From: Ctenosaura bakeri
Taxonomy: Eukaryota; Chordata; Lepidosauria; Squamata; Iguanidae
Direction: 5' to 3'
Assembly: GCA_948474755.1 (NCBI GenBank)
Contig: CAOLHI010000644.1
Location: forward strand, 496,001-560,000
DNA: 64,000 nucleotides
Positions 1 through 11,445 of the stretch are shown here, one piece after another; position 1 is the first letter of the stretch; each line of letters begins with the position of its first letter. The translations under genes were made by a program, and so were the position numbers. The notes below the pieces were generated by a model. The model worked only from the letters and a program-made list of their open reading frames with translations. It was not told where the DNA came from and searched no databases.

Positions 1-134
1 CAGTTCCGGTCACTCCGGAGTAGACTGAGGTATGGAACTACAAAAAGTAGTCTGCCCCAGTCCACTCTACAGTGCAGAAGACCTCTATTGGAGGTCACTC
101 TGCACCGTTTTAATAGCCTGGTGCGGAAAAGGTC
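1..134. mobile_element. Partial Harbinger-type MITE (440-bp family), one end
   Basis: This is the terminal part of the GC-richer MITE family seen complete at 22151-22592. It shares the Cys-rich-looking GC blocks around 'gttccggtcactccgg', the 'gtgcagaagacctc' block and the terminal 'ggtgcggaaaaggtc' with the other copies. The end is followed by TAA at 135-137, a suitable 3-bp PIF/Harbinger target. The other end lies before the window. Confidence 0.7.
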
Positions 135-832
135 TAAGTTAGGGACTTAGGAATTATATTGTCTATTACTTTTATTGTATCTAACGTATTGGACTGGAAC
201 TGTACTGTGACATGCTAAAATCTTGATTATAGTTTATTTTTTCTTCTTTTGGATTTTCATTTATGTGATTAAATGAAAAATAATAAGTCAAATTAAAAAA
301 AAAGACTTTGCTATTTGACAGCTAATCTTTAGCTGTCTGGGGTCCTTTTAATCAATTTCTGGCCAGCTGAGTGTCCAACTTGTGACCATGGTGAAATTCA
401 GACATTCAGAGGTAACATCAACACTTAAGCATTCTCAAATATCGGATCTCAGGATATTTTATGGAAGAATGAGCAGGCTCTCTGTTAGTCTTTTAGGCTA
501 TTTATTATAGGCAATCATAGATATACATATAGTTGGCCCACCGTATTCATGAGCTCAGGATTTGTGACTTTTTGACCCTTAATGAACTGAAAAATGCAAA
601 AGTATTTAAAAAAATTTCCTGACATTCAGTGCAGAAGCAGTCCCAGAGTGACAGGGGAGGTGGCAAAAAGGTCTGGGCATCAGGTATACACTTAGCCCTT
701 CCGAAGCAGGCCTCTCATGTGTTCCTTGGGGGTGGGGCATCAGGAAGAGAGTTTGCTGCTCTCTTGTCTCAGCAATCCCAGGGCAACCCGAGTCCCAGGG
801 CAGCAGGGACATAACAGTGGGGAGGTGATGCT

Positions 833-1332
833 TGTTGGGAGTGGCAGCCTTTGCATGCTAAATTAACTGGCTAGTTAGTTTGCATGTTTATTGTTGGCAT
901 AGAAGGGACTAAACTTCCTGTTGTTTGATCAATACCTACTTCCCCTTGCATGTACTAATTCCTTTTGTTCTTAAAAGCCCTCGCTTGGTGTTTACAACCT
1001 CTCTTTCTTTGTTCTACCTTCATCAAGGAAGCATGTGGTCTTCAATCCTCAGGCAAGAATGCTTTTCTGTAAGCATGTGATTTCTTATTTTTCTTCTTAC
1101 CTTTCTTCAAGAATATGAATCTATGTAAAACTATGCACAAGTGTCTGTGAGTAAATCTTTTTACATATTTTTAATCAACCTGTTTGTGTTTATTTTGAGC
1201 TAGATTAAGCGTGTCTGGGGTGAGGTGATAGAGGTGGGGCTGGTAATCTGTTCAGCTTCTGTTTTGTGCATTCCTAAAATGTTCTGCTAGTTGGGAGACT
1301 TACCAATCTCTCAATTTTAATATTTCCCAACA
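833..1332 (+). mobile_element. Probable solo LTR (TGTTGGGA...TCCCAACA)
   Basis: The 500-bp segment begins TGTTGGGA and ends TCCCAACA, a perfect 8-bp inverted end pair of TG...CA type. It is flanked by ATGCT on the left and GTGCT on the right, which could be a 5-bp target duplication with one change. A TATA-like TTAAAAG lies near 972. I see no primer-binding site or coding sequence after it, so it reads as a solo LTR. Orientation is inferred only from the TATA-like box. Confidence 0.5.
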
Positions 1333-1375
1333 GTGCTGATCTTGCTTTCTTGTTTGTGAATGAGCAAGAAGGATC

Positions 1376-1406
1376 AACACACACACATACACACACACAC
1401 ACAACC
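1376..1406. repeat. (CA)n microsatellite
   Basis: A run of CA dinucleotides with one CAT interruption. Confidence 0.9.
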
Positions 1407-1427
1407 CCACTGCCATGTCCATGCCTA

Positions 1428-1690
1428 TCATGTCTCAGTCCCAGGACTCAGGTGCAAACACAGACAGGACCCTCTCCAACAACCAGAACACAGAGACATG
1501 AACAAGACAATACTTATTGCAGCCAGTGTTGATTAAAAAAGGAAAGCCCACAAGACTCAAAGCGTAAATAAAGAAGATGTGTTAATTAGGCAAACAGCTG
1601 GAGGAGGCTGTTGGCTCATAAATACAGGGGATAGGATAGGAAAGGACCTATAACAGCTTATTGTTGAGAAACCCTTGAACCTAGAACTGG
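1428..1690 (+). mobile_element. LTR fragment, same family as 25943-26397
   Basis: Blocks such as 'tcagtcccaggactcag', 'aggaccctctcc', 'cacagagacatgaac' and 'aattaggcaaacagctgg' match the minus strand of 26397-25943 in the same order. No clean ends are visible here, so this is a decayed or truncated copy. Confidence 0.5.
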
Positions 1691-1798
1691 CTGTGTAACC
1701 CGCTTAGATATTAGTCTAGAATTGAGCACCAGCTTGAGGTTCCACTTCTCATTTTTGTTTGTTTTGGGTTGTTGTTTTCTTTTTGAAGGGAGGAATGA

Positions 1799-2005
1799 TG
1801 TAGCAGTAAAGTAACTTTTCTCTGTGCAGTTGTAGCAACTGTGCAGCTATTTGATGTAATGACTCAAATGAACATCTTGAGTGCAGGTGACCTCGATCCA
1901 TATCTCATCAGCCACAGAGATCATACTGTATAATAAAGAATTAGATACTTAAGCGTAAAGCAGAAATAAAAGAGAGCCAGACTGTTCAGGATTAGGATTG
2001 CTACA
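1799..2005 (+). mobile_element. Possible short LTR with upstream purine tract
   Basis: The segment starts TGTAGCAGT and ends GATTGCTACA, an inverted end pair of 7 bp. It contains AATAAA near 1931. It is directly preceded by a purine-rich run (gaagggaggaatga), as expected of a polypurine tract before a 3' LTR. No coding sequence supports it, so the call is tentative. Confidence 0.35.
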
Positions 2006-2450
2006 TGCCAGCTCCTCAGATCTGGATATCTAATTTGTAAATTATGCAATTTATTATAATTATTCCTGTTAGTTATTTGCATGCTAATTATGCACTTTCA
2101 ATACATTAATTGTTGCATTTTCCTATCACTGTGTTTCAGCACTATTTTCATATTACTATATCAACTATAACTATAAACTATAACTATAAAAACTCAGAAC
2201 TACAGTTGTGAAAAAATTAGTGTAATGTTTAAATGCTGGAACTGGAACATAGAGGCCCATATTCAGATCCTTGCTTGTTCATTGAATTTACAGTGTTAAA
2301 ATTGCCTCTTGCTGCTTCTTAGCAAATCTACTTGACAGGGTAATTGTGCTTGTAAGGATTAATACCAAAATAGGAACCATATAAAGTGGCCATGTACATA
2401 CATGATTTTGTTGTTGCTGCTGTTGCTGCTGATGATTATAACAACAACAA

Positions 2451-3352
2451 TGTTACTGCAGGTTAGGCCTCCTTGGAGATAGAATATAGATATCATTTTG
2501 ATATCAATAATTTGGCTCTCTTCCACCACCCCTCTCCGTGTGGCTCTCTTCCACCACCCCTCTCCCGGACAAGTGCAGAACTAGGCTTGGCCATCAAATG
2601 CTGCAATATCCCCAAGACAATACAGGCAGGGCAGAAATAGCCAGATCACCACTTTAGGAGACCTCTCTGCAAACACCCTCATTTTGTACACACGCTGTTT
2701 ACAAAAGAACTCCCTGCCCTGAGCAGGTAACTTGGCAAGCTGAATACTCAACTGCCCAGCACTGAGCATTTGCATACTGGCTACCTCTTTGTCAATTCGG
2801 ACCTAACTCAATCATGCTAAATTCTGACCTTTCCAAAGCTTTGTCTTCTGCCCGAAACTCATTGTTTTCCCCAAGTACAGTATAGCCTGCAGTTACATTT
2901 CTCCCTATAAAAACCCCTGATTCCATCCTCGGATTGCTCCCGAGTTCCAGACCGCCTTGCTGCTGCTTTGTTTGGCGAGCTTCCCCTCAGCTCCACGTGT
3001 TGAGCCACATCGAACCCCAGCATCGCTCTCTATTCTTCCAGGCTTCAGGACAGGTTTCGTACCACCCAATTCAACAATCCCCCTCAAAATCCCTCTATAC
3101 CACTCCAACCTTTACTTTCCTTAGTTACTTGTGTGTTTGTGTGTGTTGCATACACTGTGTGTCTGTATTTAATAAAATCTCAATTATTCTTAAACTCCGG
3201 TTTGCTTCTTGGCTTGGCCTGACCCCGTAGATTCTGCTGCATTGCCCTGCCTCTCGCATTGCTAACTTGTGCTCTAGCTAATTTCCCCAAACTTAGTTAA
3301 TTGAGAGCGCATATAGGTGTCCCTCTCGGGACCCCCAGTAAACAGGGTAACA
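2451..3352 (+). mobile_element. Solo LTR, family with TGTTACC...GGTAACA ends (copy 1)
   Basis: The 3' part (polyadenylation region plus U5) aligns by eye with the LTRs at 20164-21025 and 39723-40610, sharing 'ttgccctgcctctcgcattgct' in parts and the terminal 'gggtaaca'. CTATAAAAA near 2905 is a TATA box and AATAAAATC near 3168 a polyadenylation signal. The left end is set at TGTTACTG and is less certain than the right. Flanks are ACAA and GCAA, a possible 4-bp duplication with one change. No internal region remains. Confidence 0.65.
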
Positions 3353-3635
3353 GCAACACAGCTGTAATGCTGCTGTCAGATCCCTATGTTTGCCTTTTTT
3401 TTTCTGCTGATGGCAAAAAGGTCCAGATCCATGAAAAAATTACAGGAAGCCAGTGAGGGTGACTGCTATCTGATTCATAGGAGCAAATGCAAAGAAAAGT
3501 TGGAACAAACTCACAACTATACCTCCCTACCTTGCATTTTGCCTCATTTATGTACTGAATTTAATGCAACACACAAATATAAACTGCTAATACCAGCAAG
3601 TCATGGTTTGAAGATTTTCTTCATATGAGGAGAAA

Positions 3636-3795
3636 GAGTTGGGAGACAAAAAGAAAAAGAAGAAAGAAGGGTGCTGCTATGAGAAGTGAGGGAGGGTGAA
3701 ACAAGACAGAGAATGAGGCAGTGAACTGGGGAATGAGAGAAAGATAGAGAGAGAGAAACAAGAGCCTGGCAAAGGGAAGGAGAGGGAAGGAGAAA
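3636..3795. repeat. Purine-rich low-complexity tract
   Basis: The plus strand is dominated by GA, GGA and AAGA runs. The open frame on the opposite strand is Ser/Leu-rich because of this composition and is not a gene. Confidence 0.7.
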
Positions 3796-4591
3796 AACGG
3801 GAAAGAGGATGGTTCGATGGATTAAGGAGGAAGATGTATAGGAACTGATTACCATTGTTATTCCCAGGCAGGGAATTTGAGGATAAGAAAGAATCTGCTC
3901 AGTACTGTGATACTGAAAGAGATGAGGGGGATTTCCACCTTTCTGAACTTCATGTGCTCCCTGCTTGTGTTGTTGGCTTTAAGACTCATGCAAGTTAGGG
4001 GAAAAAATCACTCACTGCTCTTATGGCTCAGCCCAGGGCTGGTGGGAAGAGAAGGGAAGGGAAGAAGAAAACATGGGACCACCAGCAGCTACTGCTGCTC
4101 AGATTAAGGATTGTTTTATTTTTGAAACCAGTTTCAAACTGAGGGAGAAGGAAAGAGAAAGACCAAGCAGTGCAATCAAACTATCTTCTGTCTTCTAGGC
4201 AGTGCCTTCTTCTACTCACTTAATAAAAAGGAAATATGTTCCCTCACAGTTTCTCAGTCTCCCTGTGATAGATTGCTTCAATTCCTCCTGAGCACCTTTA
4301 GAGAACTTAAAAAAAGACTAGCTATGCTTATGTGCCCTGGAATATGTTAGATTTGGGCAGATCTGAAAGCCCCCCCACCCCTTGCAATGACTTCCACAGG
4401 AAGTCACAGGAGAAGACTCAAACTGCAATCTCAATGGGAGACATAAGCAAAGTGTTTGCAGTCCTGGGTGTGTTTGCTAGTCTGATCTATGCATGTTACA
4501 GGATGTGAGCTTTTGAACTCTACCTTGTAAGTAGGAGATAGATGCCTTTGCCGCAAAGTAAGTACTCTGTCTTGTATTCTAAGTACTCTTA

Positions 4592-4744
4592 GGCCATTTC
4601 CGCACTAGACTGTTATAGCACTATTATTTCACTTTCAATATCCTATGGAATCCTAGGGTTTGCAGTTTTGGGAGGGACCAGCTGGAGATTCCATAAGATG
4701 TTGAAAGTGGAATAATAGCGCTATGAAAATCTAGTGTGGAAATG
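4592..4744. mobile_element. Hairpin MITE, Harbinger type (160-bp family)
   Basis: The element starts GGCCATTTCCGCACTAG. Its second half is the near-perfect inverse of the first (arms carry 'cactttcaatatcctatgg' and its complement), so the whole folds into a hairpin. TTA flanks it at 4589-4591 and 4745-4747, the TWA duplication typical of PIF/Harbinger. The last three bases of the right end are missing. Confidence 0.8.
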
Positions 4745-4859
4745 TTAATAATAGAACTCATGTACTCATCAGTGGAACTCAGATGCTAGCTCGAACATTG
4801 TTTATTTAACTAATTGAACTATTTGTATCTCAGGGTTGTCTCTTAATGGTTTTCCAATG

Positions 4860-5300
4860 GCAGGTGATTATCAGATTAGTATGCAATAAATCCAAGCCCC
4901 TGCTGTTCAGGAAGGCACAATAGCTCTTCTGAGAGATGATCATCTAGTGCCCAATGGCCAACATGGCCACTTCTGAATATATAACCTCCAAAGGCCTTCC
5001 AACCTCCAACAAAGATCTCCGAAGAAGAAAAGTCCACCACCGTCTGAGGCAATTGTTTCCACTGCTGAACAGCTCTTACAGTAAAAACAAGTTGTTCATG
5101 ACATTTAGGTTGAATCTCTTTTCTTGCAATTTGAATGTATTGGTTCATGTTCTAGTCTCTGGAACGACAGAAAACAAGCTTGCTACATTCTCTGTACAAT
5201 ACTCCTTCAGTTATTTAAACATAGCTATTGTTATCATCTCACAATCTTCTCTTTTCCAGGCTAAATATGCTCAGCTCCCTAGTAAGCCAATTGAGTAGTC
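4860..5300 (-). mobile_element. CR1-like LINE fragment, ORF2 C-terminus
   Basis: The minus strand encodes a stretch with TVRAVQQWKQLP followed by a VVDFSSSE segment. This matches the very C-terminal tail of CR1-family ORF2 (compare the [11 protein letters not shown] tail at 32442-33015). The frame is broken toward the 5' side. It is a 5'-truncated, old copy. Confidence 0.65.
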
Positions 5301-5406
5301 AGCTATCAACAAATCTGGGCATAGTTTCATCATAGTCTATGAAAAGAAATGAGAACTATACACACTTACAGCAAGGCATGCCAATAACTCTAGAGTTATA
5401 ATTCAT

Positions 5407-5431
5407 ATCATCATCATCATCATCATCATCC
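5407..5431. repeat. (ATC)n microsatellite
   Basis: About eight tandem ATC units. Confidence 0.9.
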
Positions 5432-5892
5432 CTTCTTGCAAAAGCACATGGGGAGAATGGTAGCTTCCAAAAAAACCCAGAGTGTTCTGGAAAGATCAGC
5501 AGCAAGAGACTCAGCTTCGCTGCCACTCTTAATCTTTTCCTAGCATTTTAGCATCTCCATTTTGCTGCAAGAAAGCAGCAAGCATAGCCTGTCTTCCTTC
5601 CATTAATGCAGATGAAGGGAGTGGTTCCTGCCCTCTAGTCAACAACCCCTGGCTCTCCAGAGGATGTCCCTGTCTTACTGTCTGCCAGGTTCTTAATAAA
5701 GTCAAGTGGACAATAGGCTGCCATCCAGACACATCAACTGCTTCACTTACTTACTAAAATATGATCTTCAGTTATAACATTTGCTTTTAAGTAAGTTGAA
5801 CAATATAATAACATCATTCTTACAGCAGACTAGGCTATCAGTAAAACAGCATATTGTTCACCAAGACTTATTCCATATTATAGACTGACTGA

Positions 5893-5897
5893 CTTTC

Positions 5898-5945
<48 letters not shown>

Positions 5946-5957
5946 TCCTTTCCTTCC
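5893..5957. repeat. (TTTC)n microsatellite
   Basis: About fourteen near-perfect TTTC units, a candidate length-polymorphic site. Confidence 0.95.
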
Positions 5958-7189
5958 AGATATGTCTAACTGTTATTAAACTTTTCACTTGACAGCAACA
6001 TAAGCAATACTTCCTTTCCTAGTCTTCTAGCCAGTCCATATTTCTTTTGACCCATTCTTGTCCTGAGGGTCTTCCATTCCTTAACTCACTGCATAATGAA
6101 TGTAACTGAGCTTTAGCTTCCAACAGCATAGAGGAAGAGTGAGACTTGCCTTCCTAATATACTAGAAAGTACAATGGAATGCCCCATTAGTATTTTTACA
6201 TTTCCGGTTCAGAGCAGATCTATGCGTGGGCAAAACTGGCATCTTCTCCGAAACGTTTTTGAGCTGAGATCCTGTAGAATCATGACTGATGATGATCCAT
6301 AGTAAATGGATTTAAGTTTGTGCACTTCTGCAAAAAAAGAAATGGATTCTGTCATTGTATAGCTGTGCAAATCTAGCAATAATATCACAAGGCTTTTCTT
6401 GTGGAGGTGGTTAAATTTCTGTGTGCTCGTTCCAAGTATTGTTCTGATATTTTCAAAGCAGGAATATGTTCAGCCAACAATGTTGCTAGAAAACAGATTG
6501 TATTTTCTTTTCCAGCTGATTTCAAAATCTCACAGAACCTTAAATTCCACTTGTGATCATGTTTTCCAGGTCCTGCAGTTTAAGCTGTAGATCAGGAGTG
6601 GGAAAGCTGTGGCCTGAGGACAACATAGTTCCCCTGCCCAACCATTGTGGCCTCTGAAGATTCTGCTAACCCCCATAGCCTCCCAGCTCTCCCAATTTTT
6701 TAAAAAACGTGTGATTTTGTGCCATTTTGCCATCCCCTGGTTCTTTTCATGTTTCCTTTTAATTGAAAAGAATAGAGAGGTACATTATTGTCGTTAACTG
6801 CCATCAAGTCTACTTTGAGTTGTGTCATGAATTAGACCCTCCCCCAGTCCAGTTCTTTTGGGACTTATGGATGAACACTTGGAAAAGAACCAAGAGTACT
6901 TCAGTACATGGCTACGGCAGCAAGATTTTTGTATGCACAAAGATGGAAGATCTCAGTATTACCACCTAGGGAGGATGGTTGTTGAAACTGGAGAAAAGTT
7001 TTTGGAAAAGTTCTAAAAGATTGGAAACTCTTTATAGCCATTTTACAGGGAAAAAAAACCCAATTTGGCAGCTTTTGGTTTTGATCTTTAGTAAGATTCG
7101 GTGTTTGAAAGAAGTGAACAATGTAGTATTATAGGGATGTTTGATCATATTATATGTATATATAACTTCTGAGAAAAAAGTCAGAAGTC

Positions 7190-7770
7190 ACTTTTCTTTT
7201 TGCCTATATTTGTCTCTGTTTATATTTTATTTTTAAATCCTACTTTTTTGTCATACTTGCTTCCTCTTTTTTCAAGATATCTGCATTTTTTTACTATCTT
7301 TTGAAAAACTCTTAATTTTTTTTTTAATTTCTCCTGGACTCCTGCATTGAATCTTCCAATTTCTTCTTCTGTCTCTGTGGTTGGAGCATAAACTTAGATA
7401 ATGGGTATATAGATGAATGTTCTCTGAAGTCTTATTGATATGGTTTTGCCAGATTTTTCATTATAACCCTTGACTGTTTTTGCTACATCTCTCCTCACTA
7501 TTAATGCCACATCATTTCTTCCTAGATTTTCATTTCCTGAATAAAACACTGTGCAATTATCTGACCCAATGTCCCATTCCTGTCCACTTTAGCTCGCTCG
7601 CCTCCAGTATTACAATGCTTATACATTCCATTTCTTGTTTTGCCATGTCCAGCTTACTCTGAGTCATGCTGCTTACATTACATGTTCCTATAAAATGTGT
7701 TGTACAGCTTTGGACTTTCCTTTCATGTCTGAGCACATCAACGGCTGAATATTCCTTTGGCGTGAATCCA
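7190..7770 (-). mobile_element. RTE/BovB LINE fragment, endonuclease domain
   Basis: Read on the minus strand with stops and shifts, the region gives, in order, SELKWTGMG, GRNDVALIV, AKTVKGYNEKSGKTISIRL and VYAPTTETEEEIGRF. These match the apurinic-endonuclease domain of BovB/RTE LINEs (ELKWTGMGEF, RRNGVALIV, GYN..DRMISIRL, QVYAPT). No complete frame survives. The reverse transcriptase is not present next to it. BovB is abundant in squamates, which fits the proposed host. Confidence 0.7.
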
Positions 7771-7781
7771 GTTGCATCTTA

Positions 7782-7872
7782 GGCCATTTCCGTACTAGAG
7801 TGTTATAGCGCTATGATTCCACTTTCAACATCCTATGGAATCCTGGAGTTTGCAGTTTCAGGAGGGGCCGCA
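7782..7872. mobile_element. Half copy of the hairpin MITE
   Basis: It begins GGCCATTTCCGTACTAG after TTA (7779-7781) and runs to 'gggaggggcc', the hairpin apex. The returning arm is absent, so it is truncated. Confidence 0.7.
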
Positions 7873-8119
7873 AAAGCAGTTATAGAACCACTTGTACAGA
7901 TCGTAAAGATATGAAAGACCTGTATCACCTCAGCCAGCCCTTTGAAAATACAGGGCAAGAGACATGATTTGCATCTTTCCAGGTCCTGTTACATTCTGTC
8001 GTCCTCCTACAAATGTATAAAAATATGTTTTATAACTGTAGCATTCATGCCACTTGGTAATGCATCTGAAGAATTGAGTTTATATCTACGAAGGCTCATG
8101 CTAAAATAAAAACCAGTTA

Positions 8120-9192
8120 GTCTTAAAGGTATTGCCGCATTTCTTTTTTTTCTTCCGCTCACTTCCTCCTTTTTATGCTGCCAGAGACTACTTCTTTGAA
8201 AATTACACTTTAAGCATAAGCACCTACACCAATAATCCTACGATTAAAGAAGGAAACATTTATTTCTCAAATGTTAAAACAAACACGATGATAATGTATT
8301 TAACTACTCTCTTCTTCTATACCAGAATGTCTACTCTATTCTCTTTTTAAAAAAACTTAGGAAATGGCAGATAAAATAACAAAACATTTAAAAATCATTA
8401 TTACCAGTAGGTTCTTGTGTTTATTCTCTAACTTTATTTAGGAGTCTACCAGTCTGTAGATGCAGGATTCTTATCTTTTTTAAATTTTTATTTCACTTAT
8501 CTGAAGAAATAATTCTCTCTCCCTCAGTGACTCCATCCTTTCCTTAGCCCCTCTGATGCATTTTTTGCAATTCTCTCTAACTGGCATTTTGTTTCATCCT
8601 CAGGGCTGACTGGTCCTACTACTGAAGATTCATCGTAGCTGTAAAATTGCATCACTGGATCCATGAGCCAAAGTTTCCTCATCCAGAATCTTTGTTCACA
8701 GGAAGTGGTTGGCTGTTAGGCCTCAAACAGCTTTCCCCTTGCTTTTGGTACTGCAAAACGTGCAGGAAAGACAGTTGCATTCATGTTCTCCAGGGTCTTC
8801 ACATGGGCAACTGTCTGACCACAGTGCAAACAGAAAATTGGACTAAACAAATCATTAGGCTGATCTAGTGTTTTTTTCTCGTTGTTGCTGTTTGTTTTTA
8901 AAAAATGATGCCACTTTTGCAAAATTTTGTTTCCCAGATGATTTTAGTCCTATACCTCAGTTTATATGAATGGTCAACCAACCAACCATAGACAATCTAG
9001 CTACTCTATCCTTGGGGTTGAAGTTATATTTGATACATAGGCGTTCAAATAAGGTTATTGCTCTGGATGGTCTTTCCATCTGGTAAAGCACATAGGCAAA
9101 GGAGCTCAACTGCAGTATGCAGATTTTTGGAGTTGTGGTCCCATCAACTGTGAATTAAGTTGCTCTTGTGTGGTTGGCTTACTCTGATAGAA
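8120..9192. other. No gene recognised
   Basis: AT-rich sequence with T-runs. Open frames are short and show no family motif. Confidence 0.5.
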
Positions 9193-9195
9193 TAA

Positions 9196-9353
9196 GGCCA
9201 TTTCTGCACTAGACTGTTCTAGCGCTATTATTCCACTTTCAACATCCTGTGGAATCCTGGGGTTTGCAGTTTTGGGAGGGGCCAAACCCCAGGATTCCAT
9301 AGGATGTTGAAAGTGGAATAATAGCGCTAGAACAGTCTAGTGCGGAAAATGCA
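9196..9353. mobile_element. Hairpin MITE, Harbinger type (160-bp family)
   Basis: This is the cleanest copy of the hairpin family. It begins GGCCATTTCTGCACTAG, its two arms pair almost perfectly around an apex near 9278, and it ends 'ctagtgcggaaaatgca'. TAA flanks it at 9193-9195 and 9354-9356. Confidence 0.85.
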
Positions 9354-9356
9354 TAA

Positions 9357-11445
9357 GTCTCAGATTCTACATAGACTGCATTCTCTCCAGCCTTTGATAG
9401 GGTGAGTAACATTGCCTTTTTTGAACAGAAAGTGTCTTACAGTAGGACAAATGGGAGAGGGCAGGGACATTAAGACTTTAGACCATTGCTTCCAGATTAA
9501 GAACATGTCTCTGAAAAATGGAATTGTGATTATGTTGATTTTAGCAACAGATAGCATAGTGAATAGAAAGATATCAAAGGCCACAATCTGGTTTTGCCAT
9601 TCCATTAGGACCCAATGTAGAGTGCCATTATTTCATAATATATGTATATATCAACTGCCTGATTTGAAAAGCACCATGGTAAATTGAAAGGTTTTGGAAT
9701 GCCATGCCATCTTTATTGTATGAAGTCTTTTAAGAAAATCTTAAGCATTGGTGAGTTCCCATGATAAAGCTGCCTGAGTTCTTTTGCCAAGTTTTGATTT
9801 TATGTTCATTAGGATTTATTGGAATGGTCTGAAATAATCTCAATTCCATTGAATGCCTTTAAGGCATCAAATGAATCTAAGACAATGGAAGTCTTTGTTA
9901 TGTGCGCATAACACATCAGACTGAGTGCTCTCCTAAATGAATCAGCAGTTTGGCATCCAGCAATAAATCCAGCCTGATCTGAGTTAATGTAATTTACAAT
10001 AAAAGAATTAAGGCATTTAGCCAGTATGGTGGTGATGATTTTATCTTGATTCATTAAAGTAACAGAGTGGTAGAAGGATGTGAGGGCGGTGTCTCCTCTA
10101 AGTTTCAGGACAGTGACTGTTTTGGACAGCTGCCACTTGAGTCTGAGTGTAGACCACTTTCACGTTGAATAGCTCGTGAAGGTGCGGGAGAAGAGAGTAT
10201 TGAAAGCTCTTATAAAATTCTGGGCCAAAACCATCACAACCAAGGATTTTTGCTGTCTTCATTTTTTTAATTGCCTCAGTGATTTCATTAATGGATATGG
10301 GGCATTAAGTAAAATTACTAAGCTCCAGTGTTAACTGGTGAATTTTAAGAGAATCAAAGAGTGTGAACCAATTAATTTCAGGGTCAAATTCAGGCATGTA
10401 CAGATAAGTATAGAAGTTTTTAAATTTCTTACTAATGCCTATAGGGGAATAGATTTAAATAACTTTTTTAGTACTTAATTGCTAGGGTGGAGCTTTTACA
10501 TTTCTTTTTTCTTAAGGCTGTAGCCAGAAGTCAGACATTTTTATTCCCATATTCATAATATTGTATTTTTAGTATAATTCAAGGAGGAATTAATTTTGTC
10601 AGAAATAAGTGATTCCAGTTCTGCTTTTTTTAGCTGAGAGTCTGGTTAATGTTTTTCTCAGTCCTGTAGATTTACTCTATCAAATGTAGTTCATTAATAA
10701 GTTTATTGCTAATGAGATGTACTTTTTTCTTTATCATAGAATTTTCTTCAGTTAAGTAGCTTCTTAACACTGTTTCAAGGGAATCCTACAGAAGCAATTC
10801 ATTTATACATATTGTTGAGTTTTCATTAGAGAAGTTTTTAATGTATTGCTTGATTTTAAATAGTATTTCAGATTTAGTTAGCAGTGTAATGTTCATTTTC
10901 CAATTAAATGAATCACACATAGTTGACTAAATGTATAGTTCATAGAAAGGAGGGCATGACTGGCATATAGTAAGATTGGTTCAATTTCTACATCTGTAAT
11001 CCATATAGTTGTCTTATGAACAACACAAAAATGATCAGCTCAAGAATATGTTTGATACCTTGAAGAAAATAATGAATAATCTCTTTGTAATGGGTGTTGA
11101 AACTGGCTAGTATTGACTAATTTTAGTTTGTTCATTGGAATTGGCAAGGGTGATTTCTGTTTTGTGAATGCCACAGATTTACTAAAGATCAAATTTGTAT
11201 CAGTCCCCAAAATGATATACCTATCTACAAATAACTTCACAACTGTAAGAAATAAAAGTAAGACATCAACATGTTCCTGGTTGGAAGAGTAATAGATTCC
11301 GAGAGAGATTCTCTTTTGTCCATTTAGCCCGTCTTTTACCAGGATAAAGTGACCATTTCCATCTTTATACACATTGTCTACTGGAACAGGATAGGAACAT
11401 GCAATTAATATCACTGTACCTCCTTATTTTGCTACTCCCATCCAT
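9357..11445 (-). mobile_element. L1 LINE 'B', ORF2 part downstream of the nested L1
   Basis: This is a decayed L1 ORF2 on the minus strand. From high to low coordinates it shows the endonuclease middle (VYKDGNGHFILVKDG and YIILGTDTNLI, about 11414-11180), then AIKKMKTAKILGCDGFGPEFYK (about 10300-10210) and the RT segment DQAGFIAGCQTADSFRRALSLM plus DALKAFNGIE (9990-9830). It ends in a post-RT segment (AKINIITIPFFRD, about 9550). The RT palm with the catalytic YADD box is missing. Its 5' half continues at 16385 because another L1 lies between. The 3' end is not visible. Confidence 0.75.

Larger units (their letters stand above)
5300..7180. other. No gene recognised; simple repeats only
   Basis: I see no gene in this stretch. 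It holds a (CAT)n run at 5407-5431 and a long (TTTC)n run at 5893-5957. A short piece at about 6590-6660 ('caggagtgggaaagctgtggcc') resembles a hAT terminus but has no matching second end. Confidence 0.5.

Noticed and set aside
3601..3855. 84-codon Ser/Leu-rich minus-strand frame
   Set aside because: It is the complement of a purine-rich low-complexity tract.
6590..6660. Second end of a hAT element
   Set aside because: Only one end-like phrase was found, with no inverted partner or 8-bp duplication.
11040..11414. 124-codon minus-strand frame as an independent gene
   Set aside because: It contains L1 endonuclease motifs and lies between other L1 'B' blocks in the right order.
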